From Lyophyllum atratum (taxonomy: Eukaryota; Basidiomycota; Agaricomycetes; Agaricales; Lyophyllaceae): 64,000 nucleotides of DNA. The notes under the pieces were generated by a model. It did no database searches. It had not been told where the DNA came from and saw nothing but the letters and a program-made list of their open reading frames with translations. The DNA lies in contig JACGCN010000024.1 in assembly GCA_014905825.1 (NCBI GenBank), forward strand, positions 248,001 through 312,000, in the 5' to 3' direction. A program made the position numbers and the translations under genes. Positions within the stretch are counted from its first letter, which is position 1. Every line of letters starts with the position of its first letter. Positions 44,142 through 55,567 of this stretch are shown here, in pieces.

Positions 44142-45374
44142 ATGGGGCAATACTTTAAAGTTATCAACCTTGATAATCCTTTCCCGGTTTCCACGCCGAT
44201 GTGCGGATTCGGAAAGTTCGGAGAGTGCTTCTGGGAAGGTGACGCAGCTGAATTGGACAGAGGGCTTATGAAAGCGCTATGGCAATCGGAAAAGAACCGC
44301 AAAATTGTCACCATCGAGCCGTTGAGTGAGCTCAGACAGCCAGAAAAGCCTCTTTATATTTGGGACAAACGCATGGCATTGCGTGAAGAGTGAGTCTATT
44401 ATTATTCATCTTGTCTCGTCCTCGGATTACCACCGCGCGAATCTTACTCTGAAATTTTCATCGTACAGATCCCTTGCAAACGCAACTCTCCCAGCCGAGC
44501 TGGTCCGCATGATTTTCGAGGAAATAGAAGACTTCGCGGAAATGGTATGCTTTGTGGTGACCTGCCAACGATACTTCGAGATTGGTCGACCTATACTCGA
44601 GGCACGTATCCAGGAACTTCTCACTTATTCGTGGGCCGGCAACCGCCTCATTTGCGCTGGTGACTACGCGGAAATCGACGATCTCCCAGAGGGCATGCTT
44701 ACTGACCGAAGAGGAACTTATTGATGAGGAATTCGAGCACTGTGACCCAGAAGACGTGGACACTCTCATATTCGAGCAACTACGCTTCGTCCAAAGTCTC
44801 CAACCTGACTGGGACCTAAACCGGAAGCGGGCCGTCTTTAACCGGAAAGGCATGAAACTCTTGTACCATTTCATGCGCTTGTGGAGGAGAAATCCGAGTC
44901 CCAGCGGTCCGTCACGAGTGGGCTCAAGGGACGGGATGTGCGATGTTCAAGTGATAGAAGAGCTGACCAAAGTCACCTCGCGGGCTTTCCCTGATCGCAC
45001 CCAACTCCCCGAGACGTATGGGTCCTACGTCCTGCGCAACCTTACCACCAAGGAGTATATTCGCGGGGACGCCGTGCGTGAAGCGTGGAACACCCCCAAT
45101 ATGCCATACCTGCGAGCACTCCGCTTCATGCATCTTCTGATCCTCAGAATCACCTGGTCCTCGGATTCGTCGTTGTCCGTAGCATATGATGGTCCGATCC
45201 AGGTTCATCGTGGGGTATGGGCTGGTCATCGCTTCGATTTCTCCGATATCAAAACGGTCCAGGATGGTCAAGGAGCGATTGGTGATTGGAAAGATGTGAG
45301 CAAGCAGCCTCAGCAAGGTCGCGATAGACGAGTTGGTGGCAATATTTGCACGGGAGGCGGAGCACTTGAATTAA
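44142..45374 (+). pseudogene. Frameshifted member of a fungal MGQYFK/F-box-like family
   Basis: Exons 44142-44389 and 44469-45374. The start MGQYFKVINLDN and the segments NRLICAGDYAEIDDLPEGM, ILRITWSSDSSLSVAYDG and HRGVWAGHRFDFSDIK are typical of an abundant basidiomycete family of unknown function. A middle part, TLPAELVRMIFEEIEDFAEM, looks F-box-like. Two breaks are visible. One extra base in GACCGA at about 44705-44708 moves the frame right after PEGMLT. A 13-bp excess at about 45305-45317, flanked by AGCAAG repeats, moves it again after WKDVS. The normal-looking end (ELVAIFAREAEHLN, stop at 45372) is in the last frame. A 22-base intron could remove the second break but would be too short. 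Sequencing error is the alternative for the first. Confidence 0.65.
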
Positions 45375-46007
45375 CAACGGTCCTACCGGAACCGAGAATA
45401 CGAGTGCATAGGCTAGCCTTCCTTTTTTCCATTACCGAGTTCTTCATGTCTGTGGATCAGTAGTGTAGACGGTGTGGTCCAGTGGAACACTGCCCTAACA
45501 TTACCGTGCATGTCGTTATACCCTCGTGGACTATAAATATACCCTTCTTTATGTCGATGTGTGCGTCCACGAATTGTGCTCACCGATAACCATAGATGAT
45601 TGAGATTCCAGTGAGAAGGAAGATTTTTGAAAATAAATAGTGTATTTCCCGAGTCGAAATGCTGCTGCCAAATAGGTACACAGCATCAGTTCGCTTTCTT
45701 TCCCAACCGTGACATCTGGTGGTCCTGTAAGGTCCTGTACGACGTTCATAGAGCAGCCACCAACGACCACCGAACTACAAGGAGACGCCTGGAGACGCAT
45801 TCTATCTGTCCCGCACCCGAATGTCAGAAATATCGATGAACAACCATTGTCGGCGCCCAAAACCGCTGAAAAAAGCTCCCAGACGGCGGATATCCCCAGA
45901 ACGGAGCGAATGACCCGACGTGAGTGTCTTTTGCAACGGACAGTGCTGAATGAAATACAAGTTATAGGTACAAGCACGAGCAACACTTCAAGCTGCTTCA
46001 AGCTGCT
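45375..46007. other. Intergenic region
   Basis: No gene or RNA was recognised. A short direct repeat, CTTCAAGCTG in tandem, lies at about 45987-46008 at the end of the TPR gene. Confidence 0.45.
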
Positions 46008-46827
46008 TCAAGCCTTGATCTCCTCAATCAAGGCTTCCATCGCTTCAGTACTTCCATAAATCTCCTGCAGCGTCGTAGCACCTTGCTCCTTCACCCAGTT
46101 CTCCAACTCAGCCGCAGACAACTTACCCAGCCTATCAACCTCCGCCAGTTCCGCCTTGATACCTGCGTCCCCAGGCTGCAGCTCTAAAGCCGTTAAAAGG
46201 TCCTTAGCCGCCTCCCCAATCTTCCCAACACACCTCCTCGCCTGCCCCCTCCTAAAATATGCCTTCGCGGCGGACCCACCCTCAAGCGCACTATCCGCGT
46301 CCTGTTCCGCCTGCACAAACACCTTCAATCTCAGCGCAGCGGCGGAACGGTTGAGCTTATACACGGGCTCATGCGGCGAGAGCCGCGCACACGCCGAGTA
46401 GACCAGGTAGGCTCGCTTATAGTCGCCCTGTGCGAACGCAGCGTTACCCTCAACTTTGAGCGCAGCGGATCGCGCGTCCAGCGCTGCCCATTCCTTCTTT
46501 TCGCGCATCATCTGGTCGACCATGGATTCGCCTGTGCGTTGGCGCTCCTCTGCGTCCGCTTGTAGCATGTCCTTGAGTTTTCTGGTGGTATTGCGTTCGG
46601 TTTAGTAACGATCAAGCAATAGCCGTAGACTCAGAGGCGTGGCCATGTGGAGAAACCGAAACTCACGCCATGTAGGCAGGATCGCTGAGCTTAGCCAGCA
46701 GCGCAGGGTTTGATAAGGGGCTCTGGCCAGCCTTGATGCGGTCATATACACCCTGTTCTCCAAGGGAGAACGACGCGGGATCATACGGATTCAACGGGTC
46801 GCCAGCTTTGAACTTCAAGTCGGCCAT
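46008..46827 (-). CDS. TPR-domain protein, STI1-like co-chaperone type, 244 aa
   Basis: Model: complement(join(46008..46581, 46667..46827)). The first exon gives an N-terminal segment (DPASFSLGEQGVYDRIKAGQ, then PALLAKLSDPAYMAKLKDML). This is followed by a TPR array from about residue 90: ALKVEGNAAFAQGDYKRAYL, EPVYKLNRSAAALRLKVFVQ and AKAYFRRGQARRCVGKIGEA, each with the usual small, large and aromatic positions. Such three-repeat units often bind the C-terminal EEVD of Hsp70 or Hsp90; the Lys and Asn of KLNRSAA and the RR of YFRRGQAR fit the carboxylate-clamp pattern. A charged helix closes the protein. No membrane or signal segment is present, so it is likely cytosolic. Confidence 0.8.
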
Positions 46828-47394
46828 GGCAGGTTACAAGTGAGAATCGGGTTTAGGGTGCTAGTGCGCTCCACAAAGAGTAAGGAAGGAGGCATTTTAT
46901 GTAAAACAGTCTGAGTTTAGTCTTCAGCGTTGGCGCGATTCAAACGGGTCTGGGTCCTTGTGCCTAGGCTATCGAGCACGTGTGAAGACAAGTCGCGTCG
47001 CGCGAACAAGCCTCCACTGTAAGGGGGACGTCTTTACTCCCATTCTGTAACCCATTACATGGAGAATATGTACAACGGACATTGATACACGGATAAGCGA
47101 TAAGTACAAGCCAAAACCTAGCAGGCTGGGTGGCAAAGACGGGTGCGGGAGGTGGAATAGTGTGAACGACAAAAATATGAAATGTAAGTGATCATGGATG
47201 CGGACTCGAAACAGTGGGGAAAGGGTAGATGGACCAGCAGCAGCAGGCACCGGGAGAACGAGAGGGAATCAAGACGAGATCCACGGACGACGAAAAGATA
47301 TTCAAATGGATACAGCGATAACCGGCAGGACTTGACGAGACGGGGGAGGGAGTTGATGATAAAAAACATAGAAAAAACTTTGAGACGATACATT
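46828..47394. other. Spacer between the TPR gene and the 868-aa protein gene
   Basis: This should contain the TPR promoter and the 3' end of the next minus-strand gene. No other feature was seen. Confidence 0.45.
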
Positions 47395-50117
47395 TCACGC
47401 CATGAACACTGATGAAGGCCTCGAAGAAATAGAAAATTCGCTGCCACTCGTCGGAGGCGGTGTCAGCGGCTCTCCTTCTCCACCCACTTCGCCCAATGAA
47501 GCGACACTGGAAACCTTCATCTTCTTGCTCACACTCTCCTCCCCCGCCTCCTCCAGTTCCTCCGAGCTCCTCTTCCTCATCCTGTTCCGCGACTCATCGG
47601 GTGATATGTGTCGATGGTGGGCCTGGCTGTGGGGTGTGTGATAACTTGGGTGAAGATACTCCGTAGGCGACAACGACGGTGATGACGTCAAATCCTCCTG
47701 CTCGCTCGTTGTCCGCGCCCTTTTCGGCGGCGTCCCGCCCCTATCCCGCCCTCCATCCTCGGAAGAGAGTGTCTCATCCCCCGTCAGCTCATCAGACGAC
47801 CTCTTCCTCGGTCTCGGGATATCAATGCTCTCCACCGTCTTCATCGCCGTCGCCGTCTTCTTCGTCGTCGTAAGCGAGGGAGGCAGAAGGGGCACCCCCG
47901 TGAGCTCCTCGAACTCATCCTCCTCCGACGCAGACTCAAGCTCTTCATACCCATCCGTCTCCCCCACCTGCTCCATATCCTCCTCATCCTCTTCCTCTTC
48001 GTAAACCTCTTCTTCCTCTATTTCAAGGAGCTCCACTTCCTCCTCTCCCTCCCCATCAACGTCAATAACTTCGGTGAGCTTGACAGTCGCAGGGGGCACG
48101 GAGGACCGTATCCTTATAGGGGGTTGATCCGAAGCTGGTGGCGGGGCTTGGGTGGGCACGACACTTGGTGAAACTTGTTGGCCTGCTCCAGGGGCGGAGC
48201 CGTTAGCTGCATGTGCGATGGCAGCTGCGCGTAAGCAGATGCTACACCTGCAGTGATACAACTGCGCACACGCTTCTCGCCAGACCTATGCAAAAAAGAC
48301 ACATGCAGTCATTAGTGATCTGCAGAAACGGGGTGGGTAGAGGCTAGGGACGTACAATTTTGACAGCCTCCATTGTATACGGCGGAAAATGGGACGAAGT
48401 TTCTGGGATATATGGGATCGGCCTGAGGAGCTTAGGCGGGTCGAGAACGGGGGAGACAGATATCATCACCGGGACACTAGAAGGCGAGGTAGAAGCTTGG
48501 GCTGCCGACGGAGAAGCTTCCGAGCTTGGCTCGTCCCCCTCTTCCTTCTTGAGCTCACCCAAGGGGATAGGCGGCGGAGAAGGGGTCGTCTGTAGCGTCG
48601 TTGCCGAAAGAACGGGGCTCGTCCCATTCGAAGACCGGCTTCCACTCGAGGAAGCAGACGAGTCGTCGCTGCCCGTGGTGTTGCTCCCAATGGCGTCTCT
48701 ATCCCTATTCTCCCTCTCCCGTCGGTCGTTCATCCTCCTCTCCACCCAGTCGAAGCCCTCGAACCACAATCCTTCCTCCTCGCGCAACTCTCTTAAGACG
48801 TCCTCTATCGTCATCTTCGCCGCCCGAATGGCTGGGTCCTCTACCCCTTGTCCTAGCTCTGGTGTCTGGCACTCGATGACGATCTTTCGGACAAGATTGC
48901 GCATGGCCACTATCAGCGCAACCCGCATCTGGCGCTGGTGAGCGATGAACGCCTGTTCACACAGCCCATACGTCGGTGGGATCTCAGCACTAAGTGTTGA
49001 GGGCCGGGGGTGCACATCCTCCTCGTCTGCCGCAGGTGATGACCCAAATGAGGACGCATCCCGCGTCCACGGGCAGGGGTGTACGGCAGGCACGTGTGTG
49101 GGCTTGCCGGGCACCGTGTGGTTGTACCAGACATCGGCGGGGCTGATCCAGTGACCATCGAGGATACGCCCTCGTGCCCAGTCCCCAAGCGCCAGATCCC
49201 GCACACCACTCTCCTCCATCTGCATGAGCTCTATGTCGTCCTCGTCCTCGTCTTCATCGTCTTCCTCTTCTTCCTGCTCGTCCCCATCGTACACACGTCC
49301 TCCGTTGTTGAACCGTGAGGCTGCAAGCGCTTGCAGCAGCATATCATTGAGCCGCGTATTTTTACGCAACCACAACTTTTCACGCGCCATGAGGAGCACA
49401 TCTTTGATGTTGCCCTCCGCCAAGTCGAGGAACGAGTCGACTGCGTTCCGCGTTTCCCAGTCCTCGCTCGCGAGGTTCCTTCCACCAATCGCCTCTCTGT
49501 CCTTTGGATTCTCGAGAGCGCGCTTCCAGAGCCACTCGATCCGGCACGTGCGACACGTCGCCTCGACATTCGGGAAGGAGTCTTTGTCGTCATTGTCGAC
49601 TATACCGATCATGTTCTCTTGTGCGGCGGCGGCCGCCTGGACCTGAGCGCCTACGAGGACATGCTCATATATGGGGGCAGTACGGAGGCAGAGGCCGCAG
49701 AAGGAGGCGGGGCGGCGGTCATGCTCGCGACAAAGGGCGATGGTACGGAGGTGGGTGGTGTGAAGGAAGCGTTTTGCGTTGGTGAGGCCGATGCTTGTGG
49801 TGGGCGAATTTATGCGGCAGACGTAGCAGCTGCAGCTTGTGATATTTCGGAAGTGGCGGTAGGGTGTGAGGCGGACGGAGGCTGCGGAGGAGGAGAGGGC
49901 GCCGTTTTTTGGGTGGACGACGGCGTGGTGTGCGAGGACATCGCAGGGGTCGATGAGCGCTATTGCCTGCTGCCAGAAGAGATGGGTGGAGACTGAGGCA
50001 GGGGTTAGCTAAGTCGATAATTAAGAGTTAGCACGCACGGGCAGCATGCCATTGGGGGCATATTGACATCATGTGCTTTTCAACGTCGTTGGCGTCGCGT
50101 AGTGTGGTATAGACCAT
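47395..50117 (-). CDS. Hypothetical Cys/His-rich protein with acidic and low-complexity tail, 868 aa
   Basis: Model: complement(join(47395..48285, 48356..49992, 50039..50117)); all junctions are in phase. I do not recognise a named family. The N-terminal 200 residues hold clustered Cys and His residues: MMSICPQWHAALSTHLFWQQ, SCSCYVCR, CREHDRRPASFCGLC and CRTCRIEWLWKR. They suggest metal binding. An acidic run (DGDEQEEEEDDEDEDEDD) follows. Next comes a conserved-looking helix-rich centre (PPTYGLCEQAFIAHQRQMRV), a Ser-rich linker, and another CxC cluster (HCRCSICLR) at the last exon start. The C-terminal 290 residues are low complexity with acidic blocks and basic patches (RPRKRSS, PPKRARTT) that could be nuclear signals. 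The start at 50117 is the first ATG after an acceptor-like CACAG, so an extra 5' exon is possible. Confidence 0.7.
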
Positions 50118-50605
50118 CCTGTGATGCCAATTTTCGCGTGTGTCCCACGTATTCGGACAATAGTTCTTCGCAGAGATATCCCACAGATAGAACGTGGCGA
50201 TATGCCTGCCAATACGCAGTCTCAGCATCCCGTATGTGGCGCCGAAGAGTCAACAACAACAGACCTCAAGAGCTCTTCGGGCAGCTGCGGCCACGATCGG
50301 TGCGTGACCTTGCCCTTGTATACGGGTGTTCCGCTGCTCATCGTCGCCGGCATTGAGCTCGCTGGATCTGGCGTCGAGCACGGTGGTCAGTGCGCAGAGT
50401 CTCGGCTGCTCGTCACAATCGTGACGCAAGTTGTGAGGTGCTGTGAAATCGCCGAAATCAAAAACACAAATCAGTTCCCACGCACGGACCACTACCGCCT
50501 TTCTCCTTTGTTGGCTCAAAACGGTTCTAGGGCAAGTACAGTAGATTATAAGGCCTGATTTTACAAGAACGAATGGTATATAATAAGTTATAGTCTCCTC
50601 CCCCT
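50118..50605. other. Spacer
   Basis: This lies between the 868-aa protein gene and the end of the DUF6533 gene. No gene or repeat was seen. Confidence 0.45.
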
Positions 50606-52213
50606 TTAACCCCCAGTATCGCATTTCTGTGCAAGGTGATCGGACTCGAAATGATCGTCCTGTCGGGAACGGAACCGAGAAGGGCGCGGCGCGTCCATCT
50701 CATACCCTGATGACATATTGTCAGGAAGTCTATCTCCCAAGGAACCGCCGCACCCACCTATATTCCTGCCACTGTCAGAAGCTGCCACCCGCTCATGTGA
50801 CCATACATCCGTGCGGGAGGCAATCATAAAGTCCTGCGTTGGATACGTTCGCGGGCCCCCCTCCAACCGCCGGCCCCTCAAGAGATGGCTCATATTCAGG
50901 ATCAGGCGGCAACCCTACATCCCAAGTTCAGGTTCAAGGTCGATCGATCCCTTTCAATAAGAAAAAAAATAGGTACGAACGGCAAATGCAGGGATAGCGA
51001 TCACCCATCTAAAACGTTGCAATGAAAAATGTTATTAAATACACGCCTGCAGATGTAGTTGACGTATACGTACGAGTAACCGATGCTTGAAAGGGGACCC
51101 GGTAGAAAAGCCATACATGATATGTTGATAGTAACGATCGCTAGAAACGCTTCTCTCAGGTCTCAACTCCAAAGACAGAAAGCAAAAAGACAAACTGAAG
51201 GGCAACGCAAACGCCCATATCCCATCCTTCAAAAACCGGTAGATCACAGGCTCACGGCCCCAACCCTCACGTATAGCTTGATAAAACTTGACCATCGTAA
51301 GCACGAAGAGTAAGAAATCCATCGCCATTGGCGCGACACTGCGCCAGGCATCAATCATCAGAACTTCCTATGAGGAGGCACAGGAAAGCAACTCACAAAA
51401 ACAACACAGTAAACCCAGCAGGAAACGACGTCACAAGACAATTAAGCCCATACTCAATCTTCGGCATCGCAATCGCAAACACCACCCAGGTCACCACCAC
51501 CTCCACCATGTACAACGCTCGGAGAAACATTCGAAGTCTGAGGTGCGCGTAATACAGAGCGTCCACTATGGCATGAGCCCAATAGCTGTCAGCATATGAC
51601 AGAAGAAAGGGGAAAAGCAGGAAGGTATACGCACCTCGCATGAGCAAGATAATCTGCACGCCCAACATCAGCACCTGGCTTGCCGCACCCTGGAACCCCA
51701 CAACCACCCGGCATGTGTGAATAGAGTGGAACGCAAACGAGGTAGTAAACGGGAGAAACGACAACACCACAGGAAACCTACATGGCGTTGAGTAATTGAA
51801 CGAAGGCACATATGGAAAGACGTACAGCTGCGTGCTGAAGGAGAGCATCCGCAGAAATATGTATAAGAATTTGAGGGGTGTCCATTGCCTCCTATTCCAC
51901 CAAAGATGCGTCAGTGTAAGTTGACAAGCCCGTGCCTCACTAGGACCACCTACTTCCAGATCTGCTCGACCTGACCCAAAACGACAGAGGTTATAAAAGT
52001 GTTCCGAGACACCACAACATGAGGCAGCCTCACCTCCTCATCGACCGTAGATAACCATTCATGCACAGAGAACGTAAATGCGACCACTAAAAGGATATGA
52101 TTATTCAGCCTCCAAATCGCAGGAGATATATCTAATGGGCACGACGTACCACCGCTGTAGTTACAAATCCTGTTCCCAATAACAGCATTCTCGAACATCC
52201 ACCGCTCCATCAA
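50606..52213 (-). CDS. DUF6533-type multi-pass membrane protein, 10 exons, 356 aa
   Basis: Model: complement(join(50606..50914, 50981..51008, 51074..51152, 51196..51338, 51397..51565, 51635..51777, 51826..51891, 51954..51970, 52034..52086, 52150..52213)). The spliced protein has the hallmark of the DUF6533 family near its start (STVDEEVEQIWKRQWTPLKF). About seven hydrophobic helices follow, including CRVVVGFQGAASQVLMLGVQ, YMVEVVVTWVVFAIAMPKIE, APMAMDFLLFVLTMVKFYQA and WAFALPF. The family motif REGWG lies after the sixth helix and CRLILNMSHLLRG begins the soluble tail. This family is expanded in mushroom-forming fungi. Its topology resembles seven-helix receptors, but no ligand or partner is known. 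One exon has only 17 bases. The start could be any of three close ATGs (MMERWM). Every junction restores family sequence. Confidence 0.78.
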
Positions 52214-53322
52214 CGCAGTATCCGTCCAAAATTCGATCCAAGCGCACCAGTCTCGCTACGAAGGGGACGCGTGTAGTCCTCGCGACTAGACGCCAACCCC
52301 GCGCGTCCGAAGCAAAATCGCGTTAATCCCCAAGGTCCCAAGTAAAGATGTAGAGAGAATGCAAATCCAGGGAAAAACCTGGTACAGCCTGCCAGCCGTT
52401 GCGAAAGGGACTGAGCGGAGCGACGAGTCGGAATCGCGGTTATGATGTGGTGGCAACATGATTTATATATAACACGAGACAATTTGCTCGCCCCACCTTC
52501 CAGCGCTTCTCTGGTGGGCGAGCCCCGGTCCACGTCTCCCGGTGCCTGACCGACCACTCGCTAGCGTGAGCAACAGACAGGTCTTCCAATTAAGAGTCCG
52601 TAAGGGCTGCCCATCATGATGAAACCAATAGCTTTGTGAAGAGCCTGAGAGTGCGCGAAGGAAGGAAAGGGAGGGTGACTAGAGCATGTAAGGCTAGCCA
52701 GTGGAGAATACTCGAGTCCAACAGACTTTTGAAGGATAGAGGGTTAATCCCAGGCCATAGCCGACAGCCTCCTTGGAACGTCGTGAGGAGATTCTTTACA
52801 GTCTGATCTGACTCCGACGACATGGAAGATTACATGTACTGAGTACACACACATGGACCATGATCCAGGGTTCGGAAATTGAAAGTTGGCTCGGCGCCAC
52901 GCGGCTATCGTCGCCTCGATCAGAGACCAAATATGGGCTTGTGTGTACTGTGCGCTATGCGATTTCCTCTGTGTGAATGGGGTCATGAAGGTGGAGAGGA
53001 TAAAAGACGCGGAGGTTACAGGAGATTAGTGCGCCTAAGCCTCACCGGGGAATCACGCCTGCGGGAGGCTTGGAAGATGAGGAAGACGGAAGTATTACGG
53101 AGGCAAAAAGAAGTTTAAAAAACATGGAGCCCCTCAGCCACTGATCTAGTCCAATCTTGGAATAACATATCTCCCTGACAGGGTGGTCCATCCTAATTCC
53201 TATCCCAGCATGATGTCGTCAAAAGACCGACTGGAATTCGAAAGATAACCGATCGTCGTTAAAGCTAGAGAATCAACGAGTGCTCGTTTCTTTGACTTCG
53301 AAGAAACAATCAGCACGTCCAA
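52214..53322. other. Intergenic region of 1.1 kb
   Basis: No supported gene. It holds the promoter of the DUF6533 gene and the 3' end of the esterase gene. No repeat was found. Confidence 0.45.
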
Positions 53323-55567
53323 TTACCGCATTGAGGAAAGACCTATGAAATGGTTAAACTTCAAGTTAAGTATGGAAGCGACGTCCGGGAGAGCGCTGAG
53401 ACGACGCGCCTGGGGGTATATCGGCAAAATCGTGTTCCAATAAGCGCAAGAGCGATCGACCGTGAGATGGTCGCCAGGGTCAGCTCCCGTGACAGACTTC
53501 CCCAGGATTGCAAGGGAAGTGGTGTCTTTGGGATCGAAGCGCTTCCAACCTGCTATGCGGGGCCCAGCTTGTGGATCTGAGACAAGCGTCGCGTGTCATT
53601 TATTAGGTCCTTTTGGAACTAAACGGCCGACGAGCGCACCTTTGATGAAATTAGTCCAAGCAGTGACCATAACATCCGAGATCGCCACCTGCTCCGGAGT
53701 GGCGGGCACGAAAGGCGGAGACAGAACGATCGTCCTCCACTGACCCATCACGAAGCGGATATCCGATCCATGGAACGCGCCAATACGCACGCCCCTCGAG
53801 TTCAAGTTACTCGCGACATGGTCGAAGCGATAGCGCCAGACAGGCAGGCCCAGGGCCGTCGTTCGCTGTATGGCGAGATTGCTGGCGAGGCAGAGCATAT
53901 GGGCGTCTCGCCACATTGCCGCCGATGCATTGTAGGCGCTTGGGAAGTCCTCGGACGGGACCGGGTAGGTTCCTTGTAATTTGACGAGATCACCGAAGGG
54001 GAAGTTGAGGTTGTTACTTTTACTAGCGTGCCATATGTGTTAGGATGATACATAAGGACGAGAAAAATTGAGCTACCTATACTGAACGATATCGGGGAGA
54101 TAGGCTGTTGGCTCGCCTTCGACGATGAGAGTTCCTTCATCCTGGATGAAAAGTGTAAAGAAAAAAACCCCAACGAATGAAAGAAGCGGGTAGACCTTGT
54201 TTGTCCCAACCAACAGAGGAACGCGAGCCGTGTGTCCTCGCTTGGTTTGAGCAACACAACTAAGCCATCGTAAGCCCATCGGAAAAGTGAGGAATTGATT
54301 ATGTATCTACTCTTTCCAAATCGTAATGTTGTCGGTGACGGGCTGGAACTGCGTTCCAGTCGCTAGCAAGGTTTGCTTCAGTTCCAGACCGGACTTCTTA
54401 CGAAGGCATTCAAGGAGTCCACGACCAGTCGGGCAACTCATGTTCGCCGCGATCTTTCCGATCTGGTCGTTTAATGGCCACATTGGCTGTGCCGCTTTGA
54501 TGAATCAACAGTTAGGAGATGCTGATGGAAAGAGAACAACACGTACTATCGCCACTTTGCATGATAGCACCCCGAATCAGAGGGTGCCTAGAAAATGCTG
54601 ATAGATACAAGTTCGTCATTTCTGTTGCTGGTCATTAACTGAATGGGTATGCGGAGGTAATTTGCTGACCTGCACCCACAGATTCACCTATGAATAACGC
54701 AGGTTACTTTTCTGTTTCGAGCCTTGTCATGTTACTCACCTCCCAGCGTGATTTTGCGCGGGTCTCCTCCAAAACGTGCAACGTTTTCGCGAAGCCACTC
54801 CACCGCTGCCCGTGTATCTAATAATCCAAGGTTCTGGGTTTTTCCATCCGCTGCGAGCTCTGCGGAGTGAGGGAAGCCGAAGAGGGATAATCGATAATTA
54901 TAGCTAGCGAATACAATGCCCTAAAGATATCATCAGTTGTTAACATCAGAAGACTTATTCAGATGGCATGAAAATATACCTTCGCAGCCAGATATGAGCC
55001 ATCGATCTTTGGATCAGACGAAGCGCCGCTATCGAACCCGCCGCCGCTGATTATAACGGGATGCCCGTCATCTCAATCCCCAACGACGAAGATAAGATGG
55101 GGAACTTACTGTGAATACAGATACACCGGTAAATCTTTAGCGTCCCGAGGAGCTATGACGTTTATTCGCAGGCAATCTTCGCTTTGTACGGCGGTTCCAT
55201 TACCACCGTCCGCCCTATTTCAGAAGATTTCAGGGGGAGACGAAAATGGGGCAGTCCGCTATACGAACCTTCCCTGAAGACATGCAGGACCATATGCAGT
55301 TGCGTCGAAAATTGGTCCTGATGCGCACTTTATCGGTTGAGGTGGCTTCCAACGATTTTCGGCCGCCGTATCCTGGGCATACGGAATACCGAGCCATTTT
55401 TTGAGGGGGGCAGCAGTCGTAGCGATATCAAGATATCCTTGGACACGTCCGGAAGTGGTGGACACTATCAACCCTGAGTGATCTTCGCGTTGCCCGACAA
55501 GTGCTGTCGAAGCGTATATCCCCGGGATTTGGACAAGTGCGATTACGAGAACATTCCTGGTCCACAT
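53323..55567 (-). CDS. Secreted type-B carboxylesterase, 11 exons, 556 aa
   Basis: Model: complement(join(53323..53576, 53640..54022, 54077..54141, 54196..54259, 54311..54494, 54547..54597, 54670..54687, 54740..54920, 54980..55046, 55110..55214, 55269..55567)), 1671 nt in phase. A signal peptide (MWTRNVLVIALVQIPGIYAS) is followed by the type-B domain. Visible parts are SGRVQGYLD, GIPYA, EDCLRINVIAP, the oxyanion-hole HGGGF and the nucleophile motif GESVGA (Ser220). Later VPLLVGTNKDEGTLI carries the family's NxDEG segment, and GAFHGSDI the catalytic His. The protein is complete to the family C-terminus (GWKRFDPKDTTSLAILG). Enzymes of this group cleave carboxylic esters, including lipids, feru­lates and xenobiotics; the substrate cannot be read here. 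The nucleophile sits on an 18-base microexon. Neighbouring secreted genes suggest an extracellular role. Confidence 0.88.

Noticed and set aside
45297..45318. A 22-base intron in the MGQYFK-family gene
   Set aside because: It has GT and AG ends and would restore the frame, but it is far shorter than any other intron here, and a repeat-flanked 13-bp change explains the break better.
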